Source of the DNA: Ziziphus jujuba
Taxonomy: Eukaryota; Streptophyta; Magnoliopsida; Rosales; Rhamnaceae
DNA: 64,000 nucleotides
Direction of reading: 5' to 3'
NCBI RefSeq assembly: GCF_031755915.1
Contig: NC_083387.1
Location: 19,861,001 to 19,925,000 of the forward strand
Made by a program: the position numbers and the translations under genes. The notes beneath the pieces are model-generated. The model worked only from the letters and a program-made list of their open reading frames with translations. It did no database searches and was not told the origin of the DNA. Of this stretch, positions 37,651-49,839 are shown one piece after another (position 1 is the stretch's first letter; the number at the start of each line of letters is the position of its first letter).

Positions 37651-38041
37651 CTAAAAGAGATGATAAAAATAAAATGCGCATCTCCAAGAGTAAACAAGAA
37701 AACATAACAATTTGGAAAGTAGAAAAATCCAAGTCAAGCATAGATGTTTCTGTATAGAAATTAGGGCTTACTACAAAAACTACCAAAAAAATCGAGTGGA
37801 AAAAAACTACGAAGAGTTTACGTTCCAAATTTGCAGTAATCTCAGGTGAATGTCCTTAATCAAGTATTATAGACCTTCCAAATTTAGCCCTCTTCCCCAC
37901 AAGTTGAAGCCCTAATTTTGCATATCAAAACCCTAATTTTACATATATAAATGACATGAATATAGTATAACAAACCCTTCATTTTTGCAAAGCAAAGATA
38001 ACAAACCACTTTTAAAAATGAAGAGAAGAGTCAGAAGATGA

Positions 38042-38075
38042 AGGAGAAGAAGAAGAAGAAGAAGAAGAAGAAGAG
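38042..38075. repeat. (GAA)n microsatellite
   Basis: About ten GAA/GAG units near the right end of the Harbinger element. Confidence 0.85.
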
Positions 38076-39951
38076 GAAGAATCAGCATCAGTGATGCTGG
38101 GTTGTGATAGTAGGTGTAAGAATCAACCATAATTTTTGCAAATCAAAGGAGAAGAAAGAACAATCGAAGGAGAAGAAGGTAAAGAAATGGATAGAAAAAC
38201 GAAAGAGAACTCACCGGCTATGTGTGTTACTCAAAAAGATGCAAGCAGAGATCAAGTAAGAGACAAGATTGACACGATCCAGTGACAGAGAATAGAGCTA
38301 CTTCAGTGAGAGATATGATCTAAAGCTGCTTCAACACAATCCAGTGAAAGAGAGCACAGCTTCTTCGACGATAGACACCAGTAAGAAGGAGGAAAACTGC
38401 TTCTTCGAGTTTGGGACAAAATTGACCCATGGGGATGGACGGGTCATTTGTGTCCTCTTCGGGTGGGATAACATGACCCATTGGGATAACCTATCCCGTT
38501 CTTTAATTTGCCTTCCCAAAAACCGAATTGTGACTGTGGCCTATCCTAACTTGCCTAGTCCGCTTTAAGAAACACTACCTAAGTTGCTTCAATGGCTTGT
38601 GATCCATTGAGTATCCTTATATCCATTGTTGCCTCTGAATTTGCTTTTAACATTAGTGGACGAGTGTTAGATCAATTTCGTAGTGCATTAAAGCCTAGTA
38701 TTGTTGATGTAATAGTTTATACAAGAGATTGGTTGGTTGGAAATAAAGGTAATTATTTTTATTAATGTTTTCTTTACTTCATTTAGATATATGAAACTTT
38801 TTAGGTTATCTAACTGTTAATTTATTTTCAATTAGACTTAACATATTAGTAAAGGTCAACCTTATTTATTTTGTAAGGGGTAAAATCTGTTTGGTTTTAT
38901 ATTCATAAATATTGAGGTGAGCATTGGATAGAATGTAGACAACCACCTTTAGAAAAAAAGAGAATTGGTTTTTTTTTCCTATTCAATTTTTTTTTTCTGC
39001 TTTCTATGTTTATTATGATAAATATTAATGATTTTTTGGTTTCACTAAATTATGCAATGCATAGAAAAATTTCAACCACAACTTGATGATCTTACTGAAG
39101 ATGTTTTTAGCTGTAATATTAATAAAGAAGAATCTTCAAGTTAATGCTCTAATTATGCCAATACTCAAGCATGAGATAATATCAATCTTAAAATTTGTTT
39201 AATTTATTTTATTATATATTTTTCTTTTGTTTTTAAATGTATTACGGTTTGAGACTATATCTATATGGTTGTGATGCCATTCGTTTTATTTTGTTTTGGG
39301 GTAGTACTTTTATCAGCAATTATGGACATTGAAATGTTAATGTTGGCGCATTGAAATCTTTTTTTTTTTTTGAAGCACGTGTATTGAGACTTATGTATTG
39401 TGGATTAGGATTCTTGGCATTTTGATTTTTTTAATTTTATATAAATTTGTAAGAATAATTAGATGGTATATTACTATGAAATTTAAATATTGTATCTTAA
39501 TTTTTTTTAAAGAGGTATTTTAATGCTTAAATTATTTTTATGTTGTTAATTTTTTTTAAGGAGGTATTTTAATATTTAAATTATTTTTTAGGTTGTTTTT
39601 TTAATTATTATTTTTAAGTCATTTTCAAATAAGGAGCTTGATTTCCAAGTTAGTGGATCAGATATATTAATAAATAGGTTAATTTTCAATAAACAAGTTA
39701 GTTTTCGGATTAATAGGTTAATTTTTGAGTTAATAGGTCCATTTTCAGGTTAACAGGTCAATATAACTTGTTAAAGTAATCATGTTAAGCGGGTCGTGTC
39801 GTGTTAACTTGTTTATAAATAGGTTGAATTAATATTTTAGGTATCTGACATGATTAATAAACATATCATATTTTGGCTAAGCATTTTTGACACTATTATT
39901 AAATGGGTTGCACGAACTCAACCCGTGAACACGAATTACCAGTTCTAAATT

Positions 39952-40740
39952 TTGGTTTCTTTTTCTTTAATTTAAAATCTCTACAAACCCTTTTGATATG
40001 GCCTTCCTTTTTACAATGATAGCATTTTCTTGTTGTCTGCTATTTATTTCATGATTTAGACCTTGATTTCCCATGGTATGCATTTGAATCTTTCTTGGAA
40101 GATCTTCCTTGAACCATCAATCCTTCACCAATATTGTTCCCATTCATCTTAGACTTAATATTCAAATCTCTTGATATTAAGGAACCGAGTACCATGTCTA
40201 GAGTTAATGTTTCTCTCCATATTTGATGGCTGGTTTTACTTCTCTATAGAAATCTAGAAGTGAGTTGAGGAGAATCACAGTTTGATTCTCATCCTCAATC
40301 TTTTCTCCCATGTCAGATAACTCTTGGATAAACTTGTTAAATTCATTAAGATTTTCCTCAAGGCCTTTGTTGGTGTTCATTTTGAATCCAAACAATCTCT
40401 TTTTCAAATATTCTTATTTGATAGAGATTTTATGAGAAACAACTTCTCCAATTTAACCCACAATCTCTCTACAATATCTTCATCAGCTACTTGTTAAAGA
40501 ACATTACTTGAATGGTGAATAACTAGTGTCCTGCAAGTTGTTACTTGTATCTCCACCTTATGCTCTTTAGTCATGGTTGCAGGTAGATCACTAGGAACAA
40601 AGAGAGCTTTTGAAACTCTCTGTTGTGTCAAAATAGCTTTGATCTTCTTCCTCCAAAGACTAAAGTCACCTTTTCCATTAAACTTCTCTATTTCAATCCT
40701 TGTAAAGCCCATCTTCTTATTTACAAACCACAAACTTCAA
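39952..40740 (-). pseudogene. Copia gag remnant with zinc knuckle
   Basis: Minus strand: FTRIEIEKFNGKGDFSLWRK and IKAILTQQRV (about 40725-40620) begin a copia gag; then, in other frames, KGLEENLNEFNKFIQELSDM with ILLNSLL (UBN2-type gag); then CYHCKKEGHIKRVC (about 40020), a CX2CX4HX4C zinc knuckle. Coding similarity stops at the hAT target site and resumes at 31311 on the far side. Frameshifts and stops separate the pieces. Confidence 0.85.
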
Positions 40741-40811
40741 TTCCTTCAAGAAAACACCTTTTTTGAATCGAGAACAAGAGAAAAAAATGAAATTCCTTTT
40801 TGAAACCCTAA

Positions 40812-40823
40812 GCTCCGATACCA
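40812..40823 (-). other. Copia primer-binding site (initiator tRNA-Met complement)
   Basis: On the minus strand TGGTATCGGAGC differs by one base from TGGTATCAGAGC, the usual plant copia primer site. It lies two bases from the LTR end. Confidence 0.8.
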
Positions 40824-40825
40824 AT

Positions 40826-41264
40826 TGTTAAACTTGCAGCAAGATTTTTCCTTTTCAATTGAAGAACTCACACCTAAAGTAAACAAGACAGAAAAATAAA
40901 AATACACAGAGAAAATCAAACACAACCACAAAAAAATAGCTTTTAAAGTGGTTCAGAATGTAAATCCATTCCTACATCAACTGATGAAAAGTTTTGATTT
41001 ATTAAATTTCAGCTTCAAAGGTATTACAAATCACTTACCAACCTCACAGCCTCTCAAAATCCCGTTGAGAAAATATCCAACTTATTTTCCTAAGATTTTT
41101 TAGCACGACTCTCTACATATTCAGCTCCTTCATCATGAAGCAATTAGGTAGCCTGTTCTTGAATTATAGCTACCCATCTTAGCTTAACACCTAGCTTAAA
41201 ACTAATGATAGCTCACATAGCTATATATTAAGTAATAAAAAGAAAACTCTTGTTAAAATACAAA
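40826..41264 (-). repeat. Copia 5' LTR (right part cut off or bounded by CACTA-1)
   Basis: Non-coding, about 440 bp, beginning TGTTAAAC next to the primer site. Its outer end is inferred from the start of the CACTA terminus at 41265; a second LTR for comparison is absent. Confidence 0.6.
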
Positions 41265-43625
41265 CACTATGCGAATTGTAGTGAAAGGAGACACAATTAA
41301 TGCGTCGGGCAAACAAAAGCCTTCTCAAAGCGTCACCCGATGTCATGTCGCTAAAACCGCCACACAAAATTGTCGCTTATTAATGGACAAAAGCCGACAC
41401 TTTTATGAAAAAACATCAGTAAATGTACAAAAAAAGCCGATGCTTTTTAAAAAAAGTGTCGCTAAATAAATAATGAAATCCGACGCATTTTGAAAAAAGT
41501 GTCGCTATATGTTGAAGAACATCTGATGCTTCTAAAAAATGTGTAGCTAAAAGGCTCAAAAAGACCGGAATAAAAGCTGACACTTTTTTGAAAAGCATCG
41601 GCTATTTATTTAACTTTTAGCAATGTTTTTTGTTGAAAGCATCGCCTTTTCATTTAGACTTCTAGCGACGCTTTTTAAAAAGCATCGGCTATTATGTAAA
41701 CTTTTAGTGACGCTCTAAAAGCTTACATAGGAGATGTGACTTTTAGCGACACTTTTTGAAAAGCATTGGCTATTATATAAACTTTTAGCTATGCTTTTCA
41801 AAAAGCGTTGCTAAAAGTCTAAAAAAAGCCAATGCTTTTATCAAAAGCGCTGCTAAAAGTTTACATAAGAGTCATGACTTTTGTCACATTTGGTGACCTT
41901 TTTTTATTAAAAGTGTTGCCTTTGATGTTTCTTTTCTTTTTTCCTTTTTTTTTTGGTTGGTTTGATTGGTGTAATTTTACAAAATTGGATTAAAAGCTAG
42001 CTTCATCAAAAATAATTAAAATACATCAAAATTAAAATAAATATTGGTAATATTTCAAATAAATTAAATATGAACCCATGTAATATTTTTACAATTTGGT
42101 AAACTATTTTATATGTATAAACAAAAGCAATTAAGCTACCTTGCATATATACTCATTGAGATGAAAGGTTTGAGATACAATTCCTCTTGTTTACACCCTC
42201 AAACTACACATGAAAAAATTGTATTAAAAATAAATAACACTTATGCAAAATAGATAAATATTAATTATTATAAAGTAATTAATAAATGAAAATGTTAAAC
42301 TTACCATTGTTCTTAAGTTTTGTCGAGGTACATTTATCCTAAGCATGAAAAATACATAATCAGAAAGGAACAAAAAATCAACTAAAAGAATAATAACAAA
42401 TGTAATAAATTAAATAAGCACAACTTAATTAAACACAAACTAATTGACAACAGTAATAAAAAAATTAATTAAGCATTTGTGAATGTACACATAATTAACA
42501 AAAATATATACTAATAATGGAAAACACAAGAAAGGAACAGTAAATTATTTAAAACAATAATAACAAATATAATTATTTAAACATAAATGAATGAATCTAC
42601 ATACCAATTTATTTAGTAGATGGTGTTTTTTTATCCATATCCCCTTGTAGTCATTACAATTATTTGCATTCTTCATGCTAAATTCCAAAAATTCCTTCAT
42701 ACCCTTGGCAAATTCATTTGATGTTCTATCTTTTGTTATCCATGACTTATCTATTTCTCTATCAATCTAAGCAATCCATATCAAGCAAAATCGCAATCAA
42801 AATATCAATCAAAGCAAGATTAAGAAAATCAATAGGTCAAATTGGAAGAATAACCTATGACCCAAACTTTTTCCACCTACCCGTGCAATATAGCAAACAG
42901 CAAGCCAAACCCACCTAACTTGCGGCAACAAAGGAATGAAAAAACCCAAATTACCTGTGTTTAAAATGAAAAAAAAAATCAAAATCAAACGTACCATATG
43001 TCACCAATGGCCACAAAGAAAAAAGAAACTCACCTAACTGAAAGCGACGACGAAAGAAAAAACCCAGCTTCCTGACAGCCACAATGGCAAAGGAAAGGTG
43101 AAACCCAAAGAACCCCACTCTTCAAGTCTCTCTTAGATTGCCCCCCAAGCTAACATCTATTAGATATTGTAATTGATGTAGTTTTTAAAAAGAAAAGGGT
43201 TAAAATTTTAAAATTATTACGTGTGTAAAGATTGAAATACGCACTAAAAATTTTCAGAAAATGATAAATAGGCGATGCTTTTGACGGAAAAGCATCCCCA
43301 AAAATATTGAAATTAAAAAAAAAAGTTGGAAAAAAGCCAATGCTTATTGAAAGGAAGGATAAGGCGACGCTTTTGATGGTAAAAGTGTCGCCTATTGTTT
43401 TAATATTACAAGAAAAATAAATGAAGTTCCTAAATTTAACAATCAAGTTGAAATGAAGTTCCAAAATTTAACAATCAAGTTGGTTATTATTATTGCAAAA
43501 ATACATTAAGTTAAATTGCAAAAAAAAAAGAAAAAAGAAAAAGAAAACCAAAAAATCAACTATGACCCCCCCCCCCCCCAAAAAAAAAACGACGCTTTTA
43601 TTTCAAAAAGCATCGCCTAATAATC
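41265..43625 (-). mobile_element. CACTA-1: partial En/Spm-type transposon, right terminus missing
   Basis: Starts with CACTATGCGAA, nearly the same terminus as CACTA-2 (CACTACGCGAA). Both arms are packed with variants of GCGACGCTTTT and AAAAGCRTCGCC. The middle (43000-43170), read on the minus strand, matches the internal part of CACTA-2 around 48350-48480, so the two are related and point in opposite directions. No TAGTG end is found before 44456, so the right end is lost. Confidence 0.75.
42605..42752 (-). pseudogene. CACTA transposase-associated (Transpos_assoc) exon remnant
   Basis: The minus strand reads DKSWITKDRTSNEFAKGMKE, FLEFSMKNANNC and a few more residues, then a GT donor (TTG|GTATGT). 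The pattern D-K-S-W-x(3)-R-x(3)-E/F-x-x-G-x-x-x-F-L/I-E/D-F is the N-terminal domain found in En/Spm transposases. The rest of the transposase is missing. Confidence 0.7.
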
Positions 43626-44060
43626 TTCAAATAATCATAATAATTCAAATAATCAAAAAAATAACTTTGTCAATATTTACTTCATATTGCAAATAAGTAT
43701 GTTAGACTATACTACCAATATCTTCACGCAACCATTCAATTGACATAAAATTTTTGTTCCAAGAAACGGATAACAATTTGGTGAGCTGGACTAGGATGCT
43801 TTTCATTTCATGGAAATGGAGGATCTTAAATTAGATAAATGATATAATTTCACACGTTTAGAACAGATTTAAACCACAAAATTATTTTTACCTGACTAAA
43901 ATAGAATTTATCATTAATAATTTGAATAGTTTTAGAAAATAAATTATATAGTTGATAGTTTCTATATTTATGACTTGTTTTTTTAAACCTTTCAATTAAT
44001 ATTAAATATCAATATTTTTTACTAAATACAAAACTATTTTTATACATATTGATAGATGTA

Positions 44061-44093
<33 letters not shown>

Positions 44094-44455
44094 TATTGAT
44101 GAATTTCTAACCTAATAAGCCACAATCAAGATCTTTTATTATGGTTTTTTTTTAACAAAAAATTATTGAATAAGAAAAAGAAATTGTTTTTTCTTATATT
44201 GTCAAATTATTGAAAGTTGATATATCATAAACATTTCATTATGTTTGCTTATATTCTTTTAATTTTTTTTTTGGGAATTATATATTCTCTTAATTTAAAT
44301 AGAAAACACATTCAGTTTTTCTTTTTAAAAAAATAATTTTTAAAATAATATATAAAGAAATTGATGTTATTTAAGGTTATTAGAAGTTTAGGGAATTGTT
44401 TCCTTTTAAGTAAATTGGATGGGTTTAATTCTAACCATTGAATAAAAATTATATG
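43626..44455. other. AT-rich spacer between the two CACTA elements; (TA)n at about 44061-44088
   Basis: No ORF or terminal repeat seen. A run of C then A (about 43567-43589) lies just inside CACTA-1. Confidence 0.5.
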
Positions 44456-45010
44456 CATTACGCGAAAATAGCGATTTAGCGACAGTAATATGGCGACCTA
44501 ATACAAAAATATGCGATAACACGTCGCTGAATAATAATAATAGCGACGAACCTCACTCGTAGTCGCTACATACAACACAATTGAGATGTAGCGACACCCA
44601 TATTGCGACGTAATAAAGAATGCGAGATAACGTGCCGTTCAATAATAATATTAGCGACATACCTCACATAACGTTGCTATATTCCAAAAAATTGCGATCT
44701 AGCGACTAACAATTAGCGACAGTACGAAACAAAAACTCAGTTAGTGTCACTACAAACAATACAAAGCAACGTTGCTTTTCAGCGTCGTTCAATATGACTC
44801 AAAACTTATTAGGTAGTTTAGTTGATATTAGTTATTTGAGTGTGTTTCAATATTTGTTTAGTTGATATTACAATTTGAAATCCAAATAAATTACTCGTTT
44901 CTCTTCATTTTGTGTTTTTGTTTATAAAAAAAGGAAAAATGTATCTGGCGACCCACGTTAATTACATGAGTTGCCCACTAAGATAGGGAAAAGAGCAAAA
45001 AATATGATGA

Positions 45011-45960
45011 TTTTTATATGAAATTCGCATTTCAATCAACCTCCAAATTTATTTAGTGTTTGCAATATCATTGGACATTTAGGGGAAAAAAAATTATCAT
45101 GTACATAAAAAAAAAATTTTTGATATGGGGCGTGGATTTAGTCGTCTGTGTCGTCCCATATGAAGTTTTTTATATCAAATTCACATTTCAATTAACTTGC
45201 AAGTTTATTTAGTGTTTGCAATATCATTGGACATTTAGGGAAAAAACATGATCATGTATCTAAACAAAAAAAAAAATTTAATATGGGGCGACGTGGGTTT
45301 GGTCCTCTGCGTCGCCCCATATGAAGTTTTTTTTTATGAAATTCACATGTCAATTAACTTGCAAATTTATTTGTGTTTATAATATTAGTTGACATTTAGG
45401 GAAAAAAATGATCATGAATATAAAAAAAAAAATAAATAATTTGACATGGGGCAACGTGGATTTAATCCTCTGCGTCGCCCCATATGAAGATTTTTATATG
45501 AAATTCACATTTCAATTAACTTGCAAATTTATTAATGTTTGCAATATCATTGGACATTTAGGAGAAAAAAAAGTATCATGTACATAAAAAGAAATTTTTT
45601 TTTTTTGATATGGGGCGACATGGCTTTAGTCTTCTGCGTCGCCCCATATGAAGGTTTTTATAACAAATTCACATTTCAATTAACTTGCAAATTTATTTAG
45701 TGTTTGCAATATCATTGGACATTTATGGAATAAAACATGATCATGTATCTATATCTAAACAAAAAAAAAAAAAAGTTGATATGGGGCGATGTGGGTTTGG
45801 TCCTCTGCGTCGCCCCATATGAAGGTTTTTTTTTTATGAAATTCACATTTCAATTAACTTGCAAATTTATTTGTGTTTTCAATATTAATTGACATTTAGG
45901 GAAAAAAATGATCATGAATATAAAAAAATAAATAAAAAAATAATTTGTGTCATTAATAAT
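45011..45960. repeat. Tandem array of 160-171 bp units, each with a hairpin
   Basis: Five units plus a partial sixth. Each contains TTTCAATTAACTTGCAAATT, CATTGGACATTTAGG or close variants, and ends in a palindrome ATATGGGGCGACG ... CGTCGCCCCATAT. Palindromes end at 45162, 45322, 45485, 45649 and 45820. The one at 45281-45322 is a perfect 13-bp stem with a 16-nt loop; the first is degenerate. The sixth unit lacks the palindrome. Confidence 0.88.
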
Positions 45961-47630
45961 TATTTTTAAGAAATTTTTTCTCAATAATTGTGTCATTAAA
46001 GGTTTGAAAAATTATTTAAAAATCTTTTTTATGTTTAAAAGGTAATGAAAAATTATTTTAAAAACTTTTTTATATTTAAAAAAGCATTTAGCGACGCATT
46101 TTTTAAAAACAGTCGCCTATTATTACATTTAGCGACGAATCTGAAAACTACTCTCACAGAAATGCGTCGCTGTTTAGTGAATTTAGCGACGCATGTTTAA
46201 AAACAGTTTCCTATTATTACTTTTAGCGACGCATCTGGAAATAGTCTCACAGAAATGCGTCGCCTATTTCAGCTTTAGTGACGTTTGTTTTTTTTTTCCT
46301 CCAATTTGAAAGTTGCTTTTTGGTTTTATCAAATTAGGATTATTTGATAGATAAATTCATACAAAATAATTGATAGAAAATAAATTTCAAATAAATATAG
46401 GCATAGGAAACTAATATTTCAAATAAATGAAATATTAACTTATAGAATAATTTTATTATTTTAAAATTAATAATTTAATAAATAGTTAATACATATTTAA
46501 TAGATCGGAAATAAAAATATTGTGAAAAATTTAATTATTTTGAAAATTTTAATAAAGAGTTAATAAATATATGAATATTAATTAAATATATTATTTATTT
46601 ATTTTTTTTTAAGTACAAATTATTTTTTTATTAAATTTCAATTATTTGAAATAGTATTTTTGTTATTTAAAAGGGAATAGGCGACGCAATGTTTTAATAG
46701 TGCGTCGCCTATTACATTTTTTTTTTATTCGTTCCCTTTTTTTTTTAAAACAAAAATATAGTTTACATACTTGCAAATTGAAATAGAAAATAATTTTTTC
46801 TTAAGAAACAAAATAAAAAGAGAACAACAATAAATATAAATATTATAGGAAACAGGCAACTCAATTAGGAGGAGTTGCGTCACTTATTCAATTTTTTTTT
46901 TAATTTGTTCAATTTTTTGTAAAAAAAAAAATTACATACTTGCAAGTTTAAATACAAAATAAAATGTGTTTGAGAAATAAAATAATTAGAGAACGATAAT
47001 AAAAATAATCACTGAATGCAACAGGCGACGCAATCAGGTGACATTGCATCGTCTTTTCCTTTTTTTATTTTTTTATTTTTTTAAAAAGCCAAAATACAAT
47101 TTAAAGACTCACATATTTGTAGGAATATATCTTGTAAAATCAGATAAACTATCATTGAAGCACAAACACATGACTGAAAGTATAGCTCATTTAATATACT
47201 TATTTAGATAAATTGATCAATAAGTCCTTGTTGTATTAGTACTTTATATTTGGTGTACCCTATCTTAGATCTTTAGATATTTGTGTTTCGTATATACACA
47301 TATATGTGAATAATGAAATAACAAAATAACAGATATTTGCTTCATACTTTTTAGAATTATTTTTAGTATTTATTTGCTGATGAAAAAAGAAAAAAAATGA
47401 AATAACAAAATAAATGGAAAAAATGGAATAGGCAACGCAGTCATAGAAAATTGCGTCGCCTATTATTTTTTGTTTTATTTTGTTCCATTTTTTGAAAAAA
47501 CAAATCTACAATTTAAAAATTTACAATTTTAAACAGAAAATAAACTATGTTTAAGAAACAAAATAATTAGAGAACAACAATAACAAGCGACGTAATCAGA
47601 GGGTTATTACGTCCTTTGTTCCCTCATTTA

Positions 47631-48303
47631 AAAAAAAAAAAAACAATTTAAAAGACTTGCAAATTTTAAGAATAACTAAGCTATACTTGAAAAACAAAAA
47701 AATTAAACAACTATTTTAGTATTTTTGCTTCACATTTTTTATAATTATTTTTAATATTTATTTGTAGATGAACAAAGAAAAAAATAATTAAATAACAAAA
47801 ATAAAAAATAAAAGGGGAACAGGCGACGCTACCAGACACAATTGCGTCATCTGTTTTGTCTCCTTTTTTGCCATTTTTCTGAAAATTTTGGCGCGTTTTG
47901 AAATTTTCACGCGGGCTTTTGAATCTCTTTTATTTTCTAAACTATATCAAGTACTCTATCTAATAAAAAAAAAAAAACAATTTAAAAGACTTGCTAATTT
48001 TAAGAATAAATAAGCTATACTTGAAAAGCAAAAAAATTAAACAACTATCTTAGTATTTTTGCTTCACATTTTTTATAATTATTTTTAATATTTATTTATA
48101 GATGAACAAAGAAAAAAATAATTAAATAACAAAAATAAAAAATAAAAGGGGAACAGGCGACGCTACTAGAAACAATTGCGTCGTCTATTTTGTCGCCTTT
48201 TTTGCCATTTTTCTGAAAATTTTGGTGCGCTTTGAAATTTGTGTGCGGGCTTTTGAATCTCTTTTATTTTCTAAACTACATCAAGTACTCTATCTAATAA
48301 ATA
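47631..48303. repeat. Tandem duplication of about 335 bp inside CACTA-2
   Basis: Two consecutive copies (about 47631-47967 and 47970-48303) start with ACAATTTAAAAGACTTGC, contain GGGGAACAGGCGACGCTA, and end in CAAGTACTCTATCTAATAAA. Confidence 0.85.
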
Positions 48304-49839
48304 TTAGATTTGGAAACAACCTAAGAGGGACTTGAAGAGTGAGATATTTCAGATTTCATTTGTCATTTGCCTACGTTGCCGTCAGAAAGCCGAGTTTCTC
48401 TGTGTAGTTGGGTTTCTTCTTTTTTCGTCTCCATCATGTAGATGAGTTTCTTTTTTCTTTGTTGTTGGCAGTTGCATGTGGTGGGTTGAGTTTTTTATTT
48501 TTTTAATTTTTTCTCATATTAACCATAGATTAGTTTCGTTAAATTTTCTTCATCTTGCTTTTGTAGATATTTTGTTTGTGATATTGCTTAACATTGTTTT
48601 GATTTGAGATGGTCTGTTATTTTAACTCCACACAATATCATACTTTTGTTGAAGAAGATGTTCTGGGCGATACTACGACGGCTCACAATCCATCTCAATG
48701 AGTATGCAATTCATGGAGATCTCCATGGTAAGTAAAACTACCTTCTAAATAAATTGGTAAGTAAATTTATTAACTTATGGTCGAAGTAATATTTATGACA
48801 TTTAATTAATTTTTTTATTTGCTTTCCTAAGAAACAATGGTAATATTCTCTATATCATCTACTAAATTACTTTTTAATAATTAATATTTTTTATTTTGCA
48901 TAAGTGTTTGTAATTTTATTAATTTTTTTCATGCAGTATTATGAGGGTGTAATATATTCAACAAGAGGATGTCAACTTCCATCTCAACGAGTATGCATTC
49001 ATGGAAATTTAATTAATATTGCTTTTGCTTTCGCATATACAATAGTTCAATAGTTACCAATTCAAAAACTAGTTCATGAAATAATATTTAATTTATTTGA
49101 TAATTATTTTGTTATGAAAAATTTTTTATGCAATTTTTGTATTCCAATTACTTTCGATCAAGATAATTTTAGTTATTTTGGTATTTTTATTATTTTAATT
49201 TTTTGGTATTGATAATTTCTAATCAATTTTCACACAATTCCAAAAAATAAATATAATAAAATAAAATAAACTAAACCCTAACAAATTAAAAAATAAAAAA
49301 ATAGAAAAAAATATACAAAAAGCAAAAAGGGCGACGCATAACATAAATGTCACCAATTCAACTTTTAGCGACGATAATATTTAGCGACGCGAAATAAAGG
49401 TCGCTAAAGGTTAAACATCAATATATATAGCGACATATTAATTTCCTCAACAGCAACGTACAATTAAACTTGTCGCTAAAAGTCTAACATTTAGTGATGC
49501 GTATATTTGCCAAAACAGAGACATAGTATTTTAAATGTCGCTAAAAATCCTAACATTTAGCGACGTATATATAATGTCGCTGTTTCATCTATATTTAGCG
49601 ACATAGGTTTTACAGCATCGCTGTTTCTCCATTTTTAGCGACCTTTTCTCATACGTTGCTGTTTATCTAATATTTTTAGCGACAAAGCATTAAGCGACGT
49701 GGTATAATGTGTCTTTGTATATTTCATTTTACGTTTTTTTTTTTTTGCGTCGCTAAATCGCTATTTTCGCGTAGTGATGATATGGTATAAAATCCTTAAA
49801 TCAATTTAAGATCTTTAATTTTCATAAAAACAGAGAGGA

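Larger units (their letters stand above)
32295..38579 (-). mobile_element. PIF/Harbinger transposon inserted in the hAT dimerisation domain
   Basis: Ends read GGTAGCGTTTGGTACG (left) and, reversed, GGTAGTGTTTCTTAAAG (right), sharing GGTAGYGTTT. Flanks are GAA (32292-32294) and TAA (38580-38582), an imperfect 3-bp duplication as expected for Harbinger. It carries both canonical genes, a DDE transposase and a Myb/SANT-like protein, on the minus strand, plus a small third ORF. At 6.3 kb its ends sit exactly where the hAT protein reading is interrupted and resumed. Confidence 0.85.
31720..39144 (+). pseudogene. hAT (RICESLEEPER-like) transposase remnant split by the Harbinger insertion
   Basis: Piece 1 (from 31720) reads MLKKFEKYWSEFSLILAIAV and then DP*YKLQFVDW, where relatives have DPRYK: CGA has become TGA. 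Piece 2 (about 32175-32294) reads SQLELYLKEPRM and WKVNQFRYLE, the start of the hAT C-terminal dimerisation domain. The Harbinger element then intervenes. Piece 3 (38583-38748) continues with ISIVASEFAFNISGRVLDQF and TRDWLVGNK, joining by a GT-AG intron to a last exon (39065-39144) ending in TAA. The BED zinc finger and catalytic N-terminal half are missing. Confidence 0.88.
31320..39943 (+). mobile_element. hAT transposon inserted in copia, itself containing a Harbinger element
   Basis: Ends read AGAAGTGGCAATT on the left and, reversed, ACTGGTAATT on the right; these imperfect inverted repeats resemble plant hAT termini (GTGGCAAT). Both sides carry TCTAAATT. Subterminal DNA on both sides has the ACCCG/GGGTT motifs common in this group. 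Without the inner insertion the element is about 2.3 kb and encodes only the C-terminal half of a hAT transposase, so it was already internally deleted and non-autonomous. Confidence 0.87.
29700..41264 (-). mobile_element. Ty1/copia retrotransposon, 3'-truncated, interrupted by hAT and Harbinger insertions
   Basis: Reading right to left on the minus strand: LTR (about 41264-40826), primer-binding site, gag with zinc knuckle, [hAT insertion], protease/GAG-pre-integrase, integrase, and the first part of the reverse transcriptase domain, where it ends near 29700 with no second LTR. The order gag-PR-INT-RT is diagnostic of copia. Removing the insertion joins gag to pre-integrase at the duplicated 8-mer TCTAAATT. 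The element is dead: stops and frameshifts occur in every domain. Confidence 0.88.
44456..49776 (+). mobile_element. CACTA-2: complete-ended non-autonomous CACTA transposon
   Basis: Termini are 28-bp inverted repeats with one mismatch (CATTACGCGAAAATAGCGAT on the left, CACTACGCGAAAATAGCGAT reversed on the right), flanked by ATG at 44453-44455 and 49777-49779: the 3-bp target duplication expected for CACTA. Subterminal regions hold at least twenty copies of GCGACG/CGTCGC, usually as TTTAGCGACG. No transposase domain is recognised; 48300-49010 has leader-like and short exon-like sequence. A tandem hairpin array (45011-45960) and a large duplication (47631-48303) lie inside. Confidence 0.88.
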
